Positions 36,721-44,779 of a stretch of 64,000 nucleotides of DNA are shown here, piece by piece (positions within the stretch are counted from its first letter, which is position 1; every line of letters begins with the position of its first letter). Below the pieces are notes generated by a model. The model had not been told where the DNA came from and did not search any database. It saw nothing but the letters and a program-made list of their open reading frames with translations. Both the position numbers and the translations under genes were made by a program. The stretch covers positions 558,001-622,000 of the forward strand of contig WGMG01000006.1 in the NCBI GenBank assembly GCA_016125185.1, given 5' to 3'. Origin of the DNA: Armatimonadota bacterium. Lineage in GTDB: Bacteria; Armatimonadota; Fimbriimonadia; Fimbriimonadales; Fimbriimonadaceae.

Positions 36721-36752
36721 TCTCCCAATTTCCTTCGGAGAATTAGGAGAGG
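36718..36752. repeat. Hairpin repeat, copy 3 (family B, second half only)
   Basis: CCCTCTCCCAATTTCC, loop TTC, GGAGAATTAGGAGAGGG. It matches the second hairpin of the copies at 22119 and 33651 and lies just after the stop of the permease gene (minus strand). Confidence 0.75.
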
Positions 36753-36762
36753 GTTTTGGTTC

Positions 36763-37992
36763 TTACTCTCGTCGCAGCGCGACGATGGGGTCGAGGCGAG
36801 AGGCAGAGAGGGCAGGGTAGAAGCCGAATATGACGCCAATGAAGGCGGAGAACATCATGGCTCCAACGGCTGCCGATAGCGGGAACGGGGTGGCGAGGCC
36901 GCTTTCATTCGGCCATTTCATCTGCTGAGTGGCTAGGGTGACCACGGTCCCGAAGCCGTAGGCGATGCCCATTCCAATCAGGCCGCCGACGAGCGCAAGG
37001 GTTGCGGATTCGACGATGAATTGGAGCAAGATGAGGCTTCGCTTTGCGCCGAGCGCCTTCCGAAGGCCAATCTCACGCGTCCTCTCGGTGACCGATACCA
37101 GCATGATGTTCATGATGCCGATACCGCCGACAAGGAGGCTAAGTGCGGCGATGGCGGAGAGGAGCAGGCCCGCGGAGGCGATGAGGCTGTTGAAGACACC
37201 AAGGATGGATTCGGCGCTATCGACTCGGTAGATCTTCTTGTTTCCGCTTTTGAGCATCAAGGCTTTCCAGATGTCGTCCATCGCGACGTCGGGTTTGACG
37301 CCATCCTTTGGCGTGGCCTGAATGTAGTTGAGCTTGTTGCCGCCGACCCATTTGCTTTGGGCGGAGGTGTAGGGAATATAGATGTCCTTGCCGTTGGATT
37401 GGCCAAAGATGGTCTGCTTTTTGGCGACGCCGATGACCTCGACGGTGATGCCGGCCAGCGTGATCAGTTGGCCTTCGGCGGGATTGCTCCCAAATAGCTG
37501 GGTCTTGACGTCGATGCCGATAACGGCCACGTTGGCGCGGTCGTCGACCTCTTCCTGCGTGTAGAATCGACCGCTTTCGAGTTCGGTACCGTTGAGCTTA
37601 AAGGACTGGATGCTACCGCCGTAGACGCGCGGACTATCGAGAGTTTTGTCCTCGAAGGTCGCCTTTTGGGCGGGCACCATCACGGACGGCGAAATGATAT
37701 CGAGGCTGGAACATCGGTCGCGCAGGTACTGCAGATCGTCGGTCTTGAGGCCGTCGAATTTGCCCATCGACTGACCGCGCTGGCGAAAACCGGGGTCGAA
37801 CATGATGGTGATGGTCTTTGCGCCGATCTTGCTGAACTGGTTGGTCATGTACGACTGAAAACCGTTCGAGATCATGACCGTCATTGTGACGGCCATGACC
37901 CCGATGATCACGCCAAACATGGTGAGGAATGCACGAAGCTTGTGGAGCCGGAGCATGTCGAGCGCGACGAGGACGCTCTGTAACAGGCTCAT
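36763..37992 (-). CDS. MacB/FtsX-type ABC transporter permease
   Basis: 409 residues in the arrangement of MacB-type permeases: a first TM near residues 20-42 (LHKLRAFLTMFGVIIGVMAVTM), a large periplasmic domain of about 230 residues (MacB_PCD), and an FtsX domain with three TM helices at the C-terminus (ALSLLVGGIGIMNIMLVSVTERTREIGLRKALGA is the family hallmark), ending ALSASRLDPIVALRRE. The family is mechanotransmissive and moves lipoproteins, peptides or antibiotics out of the periplasm. Its ATPase partner is not in this window. The start overlaps the adaptor stop by ATGA (37989-37992), so the two are coupled. Confidence 0.93.
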   Translation of the reverse strand: MSLLQSVLVALDMLRLHKLRAFLTMFGVIIGVMAVTMTVMISNGFQSYMTNQFSKIGAKTITIMFDPGFRQRGQSMGKFDGLKTDDLQYLRDRCSSLDIISPSVMVPAQKATFEDKTLDSPRVYGGSIQSFKLNGTELESGRFYTQEEVDDRANVAVIGIDVKTQLFGSNPAEGQLITLAGITVEVIGVAKKQTIFGQSNGKDIYIPYTSAQSKWVGGNKLNYIQATPKDGVKPDVAMDDIWKALMLKSGNKKIYRVDSAESILGVFNSLIASAGLLLSAIAALSLLVGGIGIMNIMLVSVTERTREIGLRKALGAKRSLILLQFIVESATLALVGGLIGMGIAYGFGTVVTLATQQMKWPNESGLATPFPLSAAVGAMMFSAFIGVIFGFYPALSASRLDPIVALRRE

Positions 37993-39719
37993 TTCTTGTC
38001 TCCGCCGCCTTTGCTGGCACCACCGCCTCCACTATTTCCGCCATTAGCACCGTTTCCACTTCCGTTGCCGTTTCCGCTACTGCTGTTGTTGCTACCGGAC
38101 GAGTCGTCATCCGGGCCCATCTGCATGAAGCCCTTGCGGCTTGGTCCCTTGAATTCCGGTTTGACGACCTTGTCGCCTTCCTTGACGCCATCGAGGATTT
38201 CGATACGGCTGCTGGTGACGAGTCCGACCTTCAGCTTCTGGCGCTGAGGCTTGGACTTGGGATCCTTGGGGTTGGCGGCGGGGAAGTAGGCGTAGTAATC
38301 GTCGCCGTCCTTCTCGGTGTATTCGATGGGCAGGAAGATGACATTCTTCTTGCTGGCCACGGGCATGGTGCATCGGGCGCTCATACCGGACTTGAGGGCC
38401 GGGTCGACGTGGTCGAGCATGATTTCGACCTCGTACTTGACGACGGTGTCGCTGCCGACAAGAGTTGTGGTGCCTTCGACGACCTGTCGAGCGGGAGCGA
38501 TTTTGCTGATCTTGCCAGTGAGGGTCTTGCCGGGAATAGCGTCGACGTTTATATCGGCGGGCATGCCGATCGAGAGTCGGGCGACGTCGATTTCGTTAAC
38601 GGCGAGCTTGACTCGCATCTGAGTTCGGTCCTCGATGCGAACGATGGTGCTACCGGAGCCGAACTGGCCAAGACCCGTGGCGTTTTCACCCTCCTGCAGG
38701 AGCCGCTTGGTGACGATGCCGGCGATTGGGGATCGGACCTCGGTCTCGCGCATCAGACGCTCGGTTTCGGCGAGCGAGGACTGCAACTGCATGACGGTGG
38801 CTTCGTTTTGAAGTTTGCCTTTTTCCAGCAGAGCAGGGTCGGCGAGGCCAGCCTGAGCCGATTCGAGTTGAGCTTTAGCGGTCGCGAGGTCCTGCTGCTT
38901 GGTTTTGAGGGTGTAAAGGTTGGCCTGGGCGCGCTTGAGGGCGGCGCGGTTGGCCTTGATGGTCTCCTCGGCGCGGGCGAGGTCGGCGGCGAAGCCGGCA
39001 TCGGTGCGGTCGTAGGCAACCTTAGCCTCGAGATAGCGGGAGCGGGCGTTGTCCAGCGTGAGCTTGGCGGATTCGACGACCTTGGCGGCGACATAGCCCT
39101 GCTTTAGGAGGTCCTGCTGTCGGTTGTAGTCGATCTCGGCATTCTTGAGGTTTTGATCGGCCTGATCGAGGTTGGACTTGGCGGTCGCGAGTTGGGTTGG
39201 TTGAGAATTCTTGACGAGGCGGTCTCGATCCTGGATCGAGGCTTCGAGATTGGCCTGGGCTTGAGCGATGTCGGCCTGGAGCAGGGTAGGCGACGTTTTG
39301 AGTTCGAGTTCAAGCTGGGCGACTCTGGCCTGGGCCTCTTCGACGGATGCCTTGGCGGTCTTCTTTCTTTGCGCGATCTCGATGGAGGCGCGGTCCACCT
39401 GGCTTTGGGCGCCCATCAACTGAGCCTTGTTCGAGTCGAGCTGGAGTTGAGTCGGCTTGGGGTCGATGACGGCGAGGAGATCACCGACTTTGACGACGGA
39501 CCCTTCGTCTACATAGAGCTTAGCGATTCGGCCAGTGACTTGTGGTTTCGCTTCGACGGTTTTGACGGCTTCGACGGTGCCGGTTTCGATAATCGTAATT
39601 GAGACATCACCCCGCGATACCGTCAGCGGTACCTCGGGTGCGGCTTGTTCACGCTTGCCGCAACCAACAACGGCAAGCGCCAAAATGCCGACAGCAACCA
39701 TGCTTGAGTAATTCTTCAT
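37989..39719 (-). CDS. Lipoprotein periplasmic adaptor (HlyD/MacA type)
   Basis: 576 residues, longer than the roughly 400 typical. A lipoprotein signal peptide ends at LAVVGC. A biotinyl-lipoyl half-motif (GRIAKLYVDEGSVVKVGDLLAVID) is followed by an unusually long alpha-helical hairpin (about residues 80-330, rich in Ala, Gln, Glu, Lys and Arg), the returning half VRSPIAGIVTKRLLQEGE, and beta-barrel and membrane-proximal domains. The last 50 or so residues are a Ser/Asn/Gly-rich low-complexity tail ending in a Lys pair. It probably bridges the downstream permease to an outer-membrane channel. The long hairpin suggests a long reach across the periplasm. Neither an ATPase nor a TolC-like gene is next to it. 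Confidence 0.92.
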   Translation of the reverse strand: MKNYSSMVAVGILALAVVGCGKREQAAPEVPLTVSRGDVSITIIETGTVEAVKTVEAKPQVTGRIAKLYVDEGSVVKVGDLLAVIDPKPTQLQLDSNKAQLMGAQSQVDRASIEIAQRKKTAKASVEEAQARVAQLELELKTSPTLLQADIAQAQANLEASIQDRDRLVKNSQPTQLATAKSNLDQADQNLKNAEIDYNRQQDLLKQGYVAAKVVESAKLTLDNARSRYLEAKVAYDRTDAGFAADLARAEETIKANRAALKRAQANLYTLKTKQQDLATAKAQLESAQAGLADPALLEKGKLQNEATVMQLQSSLAETERLMRETEVRSPIAGIVTKRLLQEGENATGLGQFGSGSTIVRIEDRTQMRVKLAVNEIDVARLSIGMPADINVDAIPGKTLTGKISKIAPARQVVEGTTTLVGSDTVVKYEVEIMLDHVDPALKSGMSARCTMPVASKKNVIFLPIEYTEKDGDDYYAYFPAANPKDPKSKPQRQKLKVGLVTSSRIEILDGVKEGDKVVKPEFKGPSRKGFMQMGPDDDSSGSNNSSSGNGNGSGNGANGGNSGGGGASKGGGDKK

Positions 39720-39781
39720 CCCTTTCCCTACCTAACCAATATGGAGGATACGCAGAATCGGTTGCAAGGGTGCCGTAAGAC

Positions 39782-40834
39782 CTAACGAAAACTCCACACT
39801 TTATGCGGGTCGGGCGGGAGCTTTTTGTTATCGGGGACCATCAGGTACACGGTTCGGTCGGAATAACACCAGGCGCGCTCGAAATCGTCGCGCTTGTAGG
39901 TTTTTCGGACCCCGGTTTTGAAGGCAGGGTCGTTGAAAATGGGAGTGCCGTCGTCCTGAAAACCGACGACAATGACGAGGTGGCCGCCCTGGCGACCGGT
40001 GTTTTTGCCTTCGAGGATGTCGAGGCTGACGGAGCAGGCGACGGGAATTCCGGCTTTTGTGAGCATTTCCAGGTCTTCGATGGAGGTGAAGCGGGAAACG
40101 CAGGCGCGGAGGCCAGAGAAGGAACCGAAGTAGGCGGTGTTGAAAGGCCAGTTTCCCGCGCCGTCGTAGACGGGATCCCAGACATTGGCTTCAACCTCGG
40201 GCACATCGTGGTCGATTTCGGGTCGCTTCAGGACCTTAGAATAGTGCCAAAGGAGCATCGAAGTGCTGGTGGCGGAGCAGAGCACGCCGCCGTTCGGGTA
40301 GTTGTTTTGGGCTCGCTGGGGGACGTCGGTGAGGCTTCCCCAGTAGGGACTGGTGGGCCAGCTTTCGTACTCGTGGACGGTTGAGGTGTCCGAAAAGCAA
40401 AGCGTAAGGAGCTTGAGTTTGGGCTGAGGGCTTTGTCCGCGGGACTTGAGGGTGACCTTGAGGTCAACCGAATCGGTGGGCTTTGCGGCGCGGAAGGTGT
40501 CGGTGAGGACGTTGCCATCGTCGTCCTTCTGCTTTTCGGTGCTTTGTCGGGGCGACCAGTCTTTGTCGCCGGACCAATCGCCGAGCACGAACCATTTGCT
40601 CTTGCCGGTCGGCGTGTTGACGCGGAGCTCGATGCGGATGGCGCCGTTGGCGGCGTTGTCGAAATTCCAACTGGGGATGACCTCGTTGAAGGTGATTCCG
40701 GGTTTAATGTTATTGAATTCGCGGTGGACTTCGCCGGTCTCGGGGAAGTTGACGCGGAGCGGAACACGCACTAGGCGAGCAACGGAAGGGGTGTTGGCGA
40801 GGGCCGCAAGGCCAAGGGCGACTGCACCGACCAT
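39782..40834 (-). CDS. Secreted C39-like cysteine peptidase family protein
   Basis: 350 residues with a signal peptide (VGAVALGLAALANTPSVA). The first half is a beta-rich domain (residues about 30-160). The second half is a C39-type papain-like peptidase domain: Cys in NGGVLCSATSTSMLLWHYSK, His in GRQGGHLVIVVGF, and the third residue in FNDPAF. The layout matches the peptidase_C39_2 family found in secreted proteins, which differ from bacteriocin-processing ABC transporters by lacking TM and ATPase parts. Substrate unknown. TAAAAG lies six bases from the ATG, a weak -10 candidate. Confidence 0.85.
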   Translation of the reverse strand: MVGAVALGLAALANTPSVARLVRVPLRVNFPETGEVHREFNNIKPGITFNEVIPSWNFDNAANGAIRIELRVNTPTGKSKWFVLGDWSGDKDWSPRQSTEKQKDDDGNVLTDTFRAAKPTDSVDLKVTLKSRGQSPQPKLKLLTLCFSDTSTVHEYESWPTSPYWGSLTDVPQRAQNNYPNGGVLCSATSTSMLLWHYSKVLKRPEIDHDVPEVEANVWDPVYDGAGNWPFNTAYFGSFSGLRACVSRFTSIEDLEMLTKAGIPVACSVSLDILEGKNTGRQGGHLVIVVGFQDDGTPIFNDPAFKTGVRKTYKRDDFERAWCYSDRTVYLMVPDNKKLPPDPHKVWSFR

Positions 40835-40929
40835 ACGTTTCTTTTACCCGATCTCCTACTACCCGTAGCAAAAAGGAATTCGGTTCGTGTAATATCTATA
40901 GTTCGCGGGCTTCCGCGTGAAACTTTGTC

Positions 40930-41541
40930 ATGGCGACTTATCGAGGAAGAAAAACTGACATTTGCCGAGCTGTCGGCTACGATATCTGGGGACGGCCGAA
41001 GAGCCCTGCCTCCAAGCGTGCCTATAAGGTTGGCCAGCACGGCCCTAACCAGCGCGACAACAACCGACGTTCGGAGTATGGCGAGCAGCTTTTGGCCAAG
41101 CAGGTCATCCGCCGCTACTACAACATGCTCGAGAAGCAGTTCTCGAACACATTCCGAAAGGCTCAGCGAATGAGCGGCAACACCAGCCTTAACTTCCTTC
41201 GCCTCCTTGAGATGCGACTTGCGACGGCGGTTTGGCGACTTGGCTATGCGAAGACGATCTTCCAGGCCCGCCAGATGGTCAGCCACTGCCACGTTCTCGT
41301 CAACGGCAAGGTTGTGAACATTGCTTCGTTCCAACTGAAGGTTGGCGACGTGATCGAGGTTCGCGATCGAAAGTCGAGCCGAGACATCGCGAAGAACAAC
41401 CACTTCGAAGCCGCTGCGGTTCCGGCCTACATGGAAGCCGACGTCCAGCACTTCAAGGGCAAGGTTATCGCCTTGCCGGAGCGTGAAGACTTTCCGAAGT
41501 TCTTCCAAGAACAGCAGGTCGTCGAGTTCTACGCACGTTAA
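40930..41541 (+). CDS. rpsD: 30S ribosomal protein S4
   Basis: 203 residues, normal length. It begins ATYRGRKTDICRAVGYDIWG and contains the S4 RNA-binding domain ARQMVSHCHVLVNGKVVNIASF, plus YGEQLLAKQVIRRYYNMLEKQF. It lacks the four-Cys zinc knuckle at the N-terminus, so it is the zinc-independent form. S4 nucleates assembly of the 16S rRNA 5' domain. It stands alone, outside the alpha operon where it often lies with rpsM, rpsK and rpoA. A terminator follows. No S4 autoregulatory leader was recognised in the 95-base upstream gap. Confidence 0.97.
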   Translation: MATYRGRKTDICRAVGYDIWGRPKSPASKRAYKVGQHGPNQRDNNRRSEYGEQLLAKQVIRRYYNMLEKQFSNTFRKAQRMSGNTSLNFLRLLEMRLATAVWRLGYAKTIFQARQMVSHCHVLVNGKVVNIASFQLKVGDVIEVRDRKSSRDIAKNNHFEAAAVPAYMEADVQHFKGKVIALPEREDFPKFFQEQQVVEFYAR

Positions 41542-41562
41542 GATTTCGTCGTCAAAGTTTCG

Positions 41563-41596
41563 AAAAGCCTCGGCCTGTGTGGTCGGGGCTTTTTTG
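41563..41596 (+). terminator. Intrinsic terminator of rpsD
   Basis: AAAAGCCTCGGCC, loop TGTGT, GGTCGGGGCTTTT, then a T run. It starts about 20 bases after the stop codon. Confidence 0.92.
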
Positions 41597-41637
41597 TTCG
41601 TCATTTAGTTTGGAATGTAAAATACAAAAAAACATTG

Positions 41638-41643
41638 TATAAT
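41638..41643 (+). promoter_or_regulatory. -10 box of the PIN cassette, six bases before the ATG
   Basis: TATAAT, then ACTTAC, then ATG at 41650: a perfect -10 with no room for a ribosome site. The inverted arms TGTAAAATACA and TGTATAATACTTACA (41616-41649) overlap it and could be an operator for the antitoxin-like product. Confidence 0.65.
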
Positions 41644-41649
41644 ACTTAC

Positions 41650-42147
41650 ATGGCTAAGCTTCATAGCGGAAGAACTTTGCGAATTGCCGATGAAGTGTTT
41701 TTGGTCGTCGCGACACTCCACCATGAGAACCCGGCAGTCCTAGATTTTTCCAACTCAGAAATTCTTGAGAAGGCTCAGGAGATGAAGCTCAGTGGTGCCA
41801 TTCGCGCTGGTTTTATGACACATGTAAGTTCGCACTGTGTTGCGAACAAAAAGCCGAGCCCAGATAACGAGCAGATGTTGTTTGCCACGGGCCATGGCCG
41901 TCGTCGTCTCTTGCAGAAGACTGATGTGGTCCATCCAATGCGGAATGGTCGAATCTTTCCGAATTTGGCCGACATCGATCCAGAGTTCTTTGAGCTTGTC
42001 GAATGGGCAAAGCAAAGGTATGAGAGTTCCGGTAGGGCCAAAAGCAAGTTTTCTGGCTTGCTGGGGCTGGCAGGTACGGGACGAGAGCTGTGGGCCAACG
42101 AGCACGCCGACGAGTATGTTGCTCGGTTGAGGAGCGATTGGGAGTGA
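41650..42147 (+). CDS. Putative antitoxin-like protein of a PIN-domain cassette
   Basis: 165 residues from the ATG at 41650, which lies six bases after a perfect -10 box. An ATG five codons earlier would be inside the promoter. No named family is recognised. The protein has a Leu/Glu-rich N-terminal half (FSNSEILEKAQEMKLSGAIRAGFMTHVSSHCV), which could form a helix-turn-helix-like or winged unit, and a central RRRLLQKTDVVHP segment. Its last base pair overlaps the GTG start of the PIN gene, the usual antitoxin-then-toxin order. At 165 residues it is longer than VapB antitoxins (about 80). Antitoxin status rests on gene order, spacing and the operator-like repeat, not on homology. Confidence 0.6.
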   Translation: MAKLHSGRTLRIADEVFLVVATLHHENPAVLDFSNSEILEKAQEMKLSGAIRAGFMTHVSSHCVANKKPSPDNEQMLFATGHGRRRLLQKTDVVHPMRNGRIFPNLADIDPEFFELVEWAKQRYESSGRAKSKFSGLLGLAGTGRELWANEHADEYVARLRSDWE

Positions 42148-42569
42148 GCCGCGTCTTCTTTGACACCAATCTGTTTATTTATTTGATTGAGAACGTTGGT
42201 CCGCTAGGAGAGTCAACGATCGATTTGGTTCGACGCATGGAAGCGCGAGAAGACGACTTGGTTACTTCAGCTCTGACTATCGGTGAGGTGTTCGTAAAAC
42301 CCATAGCTCAGAAGAGTGCTGCTCTGCTAAGCACGTATCAGTCCTTCCTTGGCTCGGGTGAAATTGAGGTCGTCAGCTTCGATCAGAAGGCGGCGCTTAT
42401 CTACGCACAAATCAGGCAAGACAGAGCCATCAAGTCTCCAGACTCCATCCAGTTGGCGTGCGCGGCGGCCGCCCAGTGCGACTTGTTTGTGACCAACGAT
42501 GAAAGGCTGAGCCGGAAGGTGATCCCAGGGATTCAATTCATCACTTCGCTGGAGCGGGTTCCGATCTAG
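42144..42569 (+). CDS. PIN-domain RNase (VapC-like toxin)
   Basis: 141 residues starting with GTG at 42144, overlapping the upstream stop codon (GTGA). An in-frame ATG at 42090 would lie deep in the upstream gene and adds non-family residues. The PIN fold carries its four acidic residues: Asp in VFFDTNLFIYL, Glu in LTIGEVFVKP, Asp in SPDSIQLACAAA, and Asp in VTNDERLSR. VapC-type toxins cleave tRNA or rRNA when freed from their antitoxin. The 3' end overlaps the convergent gene at 42541 by 29 bases. Confidence 0.9.
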   Translation: MSRVFFDTNLFIYLIENVGPLGESTIDLVRRMEAREDDLVTSALTIGEVFVKPIAQKSAALLSTYQSFLGSGEIEVVSFDQKAALIYAQIRQDRAIKSPDSIQLACAAAAQCDLFVTNDERLSRKVIPGIQFITSLERVPI

Positions 42570-43545
42570 ATTCGCAACGACGTTTGATCTCTTCCATCAC
42601 TCTGCGGTGAACCTGCTCGACAACGGTGTTGTTGATAAGTCCCCAATACCAGGCAGGGAAGAGATTGTAGCGGTACCGACTGGTCCCGATAAGTCTTGTG
42701 CGACCGTTGCCCAGGTCAATGAGCTGAAATTCGCCCCATTCGACATCGAAATAGCCGTGTTCATGTGGCGCGTGGACTTGGCCGAAAGGATTCGTTTCCT
42801 TGAGTGGCGGGGGCGTTTCGACGACGTCAAAACGAAGTCGTTTGAATGGTTCGACCTCGGTGACGATCTCGGTCATCGTGCCGGTCGAAAGGACGCACTC
42901 GCGCTTCGCACCAACTGTGTTTGCCTCCGAACACACTTCTGTTGGGTAGGCAACACCCGTCCTCAGCACGAGACTCTTGGGTGCCTCAAGGGTCTTAAGG
43001 TTAAAGAGGTATGGCCAGATTGCCTCCTTCGGCGCCTTGATGACTAACTCGGTAGATTCAGATTGATGGACGACTGGTTCGCGATGAAAGCAGGTCGAGA
43101 CCGCGATAATAGGAAGCATCGGGACTATCGATACCATCATGGGCTTATTCTTGCCGAACTGGGATTGAACATAACAACCAAGACGAGCTCCGAGAGCCAT
43201 ACACGGGTAGGCGATTGGAAATGCCATGAGCATGCAGACAATGCCTTCGAGGACAAAAACGAGAAGTAGAAGAGTAACGCACAGGTAAATCCATAAAGCA
43301 ATGTGCCAGATTCGCCATGTTTCATCGACAGACTTGCGAAACGCATACAGCCCGGCGGTAAAGCCGGCAAATACGGGCACGACTATAAAGAGGCCGTAAC
43401 CATACAAGCTGGCAGACTGGCCGCTTTCCCTAATAATTGCGTAACAGAGGATCGCAAGGGCACCGCCGCAAAGGGTGCCAATCAGCCCACTAACGGCGTC
43501 GTCGTCGCTACGACGATTTGAGCGATAGGCTTTGTTATTGCGCAT
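42541..43545 (-). CDS. Membrane protein with C-terminal SRPBCC-like domain
   Basis: 334 residues from the ATG at 43545 (an ATG at 43563 overlaps the -10 region). Four hydrophobic segments lie in the first 150 residues (LIGTLCGGALAILCYAII, GYGLFIVVPVFAGFTAGLYAF, IALWIYLCVTLLLLVFVLEGIVCMLM, SIVPMLPIIAVSTC). Residues about 165-325 resemble a START/SRPBCC lipid-binding domain: SESTELVIKAPKEAIWPYLFN, followed by the FDVVETPPPLKE and FQLIDLGNGRTRLIGTSRY beta strands. The ligand-binding part probably sits at the membrane face. Function unknown. The promoter lies next to the 34-bp palindrome at 43569. Confidence 0.75.
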   Translation of the reverse strand: MRNNKAYRSNRRSDDDAVSGLIGTLCGGALAILCYAIIRESGQSASLYGYGLFIVVPVFAGFTAGLYAFRKSVDETWRIWHIALWIYLCVTLLLLVFVLEGIVCMLMAFPIAYPCMALGARLGCYVQSQFGKNKPMMVSIVPMLPIIAVSTCFHREPVVHQSESTELVIKAPKEAIWPYLFNLKTLEAPKSLVLRTGVAYPTEVCSEANTVGAKRECVLSTGTMTEIVTEVEPFKRLRFDVVETPPPLKETNPFGQVHAPHEHGYFDVEWGEFQLIDLGNGRTRLIGTSRYRYNLFPAWYWGLINNTVVEQVHRRVMEEIKRRCESRSEPAPAK

Positions 43546-43551
43546 ACCTGC

Positions 43552-43582
43552 ATCATAACTCAAATGTGTTCAGTAATTTCAA
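43552..43582 (-). promoter_or_regulatory. Promoter of the SRPBCC membrane gene
   Basis: Minus strand: -35 TTGAAA (43582-43577), 19-base spacer, -10 TATGAT (43557-43552), six bases, ATG at 43545. The -35 box lies inside the 34-bp palindrome, which would let a protein bound there block RNA polymerase. Confidence 0.5.
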
Positions 43583-43602
43583 TTATAATTGAAATTACTG
43601 AA
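43569..43602. promoter_or_regulatory. Perfect 34-bp palindrome, likely operator
   Basis: The arm TTCAGTAATTTCAATTA (43569-43585) is followed at once by its exact reverse complement (43586-43602). It is AT-rich, unlike its surroundings, and lies between the kynureninase stop and the promoter of the next minus-strand gene. There is no loop and no T run, so a terminator is unlikely; an operator for a dimeric or tetrameric repressor is the better guess. Confidence 0.85.
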
Positions 43603-43609
43603 TTTTGTG

Positions 43610-44779
43610 CTACAGTGTTACTTTGCTGAGTAAGTCGGGGCCGAAGCGGACGAAGTCGCCGCGGGCATCGGTGACGATTCCTTGTGTGCGGAGGTTGTCG
43701 CAGAGTTTGGGGGCGTCGTCCGAATGGACGAGGGCGTAGGCTCCCCAATGCTTAGGATTTTGAGGTTGGAAAACCTCTAGGTCTCGACGGCGCAGGCTTT
43801 CGCGGATTGAGTCGAGGAGTTCGAGCGTGTAGGCGCGGATTCTCTCGACGCCGACTTTGTGGGTGAATTCGAGTCCGGGAGTGGCTTGGTAGGCGGTGAG
43901 GACCGGCGGGGTGCTTTCGAGCCAGCCATCGCCACCGGGCCAGGTGTCGGCGGTCTCCGGTCGCAAGTATTGAAACGTATCCTTTTTGGCGAACCATCCA
44001 GTGTCGAGCGTACGACGGCCCTCGGCGAGGATGCGCGGGTGGATGGCCAGGTAGCAGGCTCCGGGGCCGCCGCGGAGATATTTGTAGCATCCGCCGATGC
44101 AGAAGTCCGCATCGAAGGCGTTCATCGAGAAAGGGAAGACGCCGATGGCGTGGTAGACGTCGAGAAGGACCAGCGCCCCGCAGGCATGGGCTTTGGTGAC
44201 GACCTGGTCGAGGTCTTGCAGAACTTGGCCGGTGCCGAAGAAGACGGCGGAGACGACGACGAGATCGGTGGAGTCATCGATGGCTCGTAAGATGTCGCTG
44301 GCCTGGAAAGTGGGTACGGGGCCTTCGGCGTCTCTGGGCTCGATCCAGCGAACGGTAGTACGGCCCTGCTGGGAGTAAGTTTTAAGGATAAAGTCAATGC
44401 TGTCGAACTCGCCTCGGGTGGTGACGACGTTGATTTTGCGGTCGCCTGGGAAAGAGTTAAGGACGGCGCGAAGGCCCTGCCCGGCGGAGGTCTTGGGGAC
44501 AACGGCACTCGGATCGTTGAGGTCGAGGAGTTTGGCGATGAGGGACCGATATTTGTGGGCTTCGCCCATCCAGTGCTCGTCGGACCAGGCTTCGTCGAGT
44601 TTGTCGGCCCAAAGCGCGGCTCCACGGGCGATATTGTCGAATGTCTGATCGAGCGGGCGTCCGAGGGAATGATTGGCGAGGTATTCGACGCCTTCATGGG
44701 CTTTGAGGACGCGTGAGAAGAGGGGCCGGATTTCGCGGTCGACGAGGTCTTTTTTCAGCGGGCAATTTGGTAAGTTCAT
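43610..44779 (-). CDS. kynU: Kynureninase
   Basis: 389 residues, near the usual 400-415. It cleaves kynurenine to anthranilate and alanine with PLP. The fold-type I aminotransferase features are visible: YLANHSLGRPLDQTF near the start, VVPKTSAGQGLRAVL, LLDVYHAIGVFPF with the PLP-contacting Asp207 and His210, and the Schiff-base Lys233 in IGGCYKYLRGGPGACYLAIHP. Tryptophan 2,3-dioxygenase is encoded on the same strand at 45911-46744, upstream, with an opposite-strand gene in between. Kynurenine formamidase is not here. A GGTGAG ribosome site precedes the ATG. Confidence 0.95.
   Translation of the reverse strand: MNLPNCPLKKDLVDREIRPLFSRVLKAHEGVEYLANHSLGRPLDQTFDNIARGAALWADKLDEAWSDEHWMGEAHKYRSLIAKLLDLNDPSAVVPKTSAGQGLRAVLNSFPGDRKINVVTTRGEFDSIDFILKTYSQQGRTTVRWIEPRDAEGPVPTFQASDILRAIDDSTDLVVVSAVFFGTGQVLQDLDQVVTKAHACGALVLLDVYHAIGVFPFSMNAFDADFCIGGCYKYLRGGPGACYLAIHPRILAEGRRTLDTGWFAKKDTFQYLRPETADTWPGGDGWLESTPPVLTAYQATPGLEFTHKVGVERIRAYTLELLDSIRESLRRRDLEVFQPQNPKHWGAYALVHSDDAPKLCDNLRTQGIVTDARGDFVRFGPDLLSKVTL

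Noticed and set aside
43569-43602. Terminator of kynU
   Set aside because: The palindrome has no loop or T run and is AT-rich; it overlaps the -35 box of the next gene, which fits an operator better.
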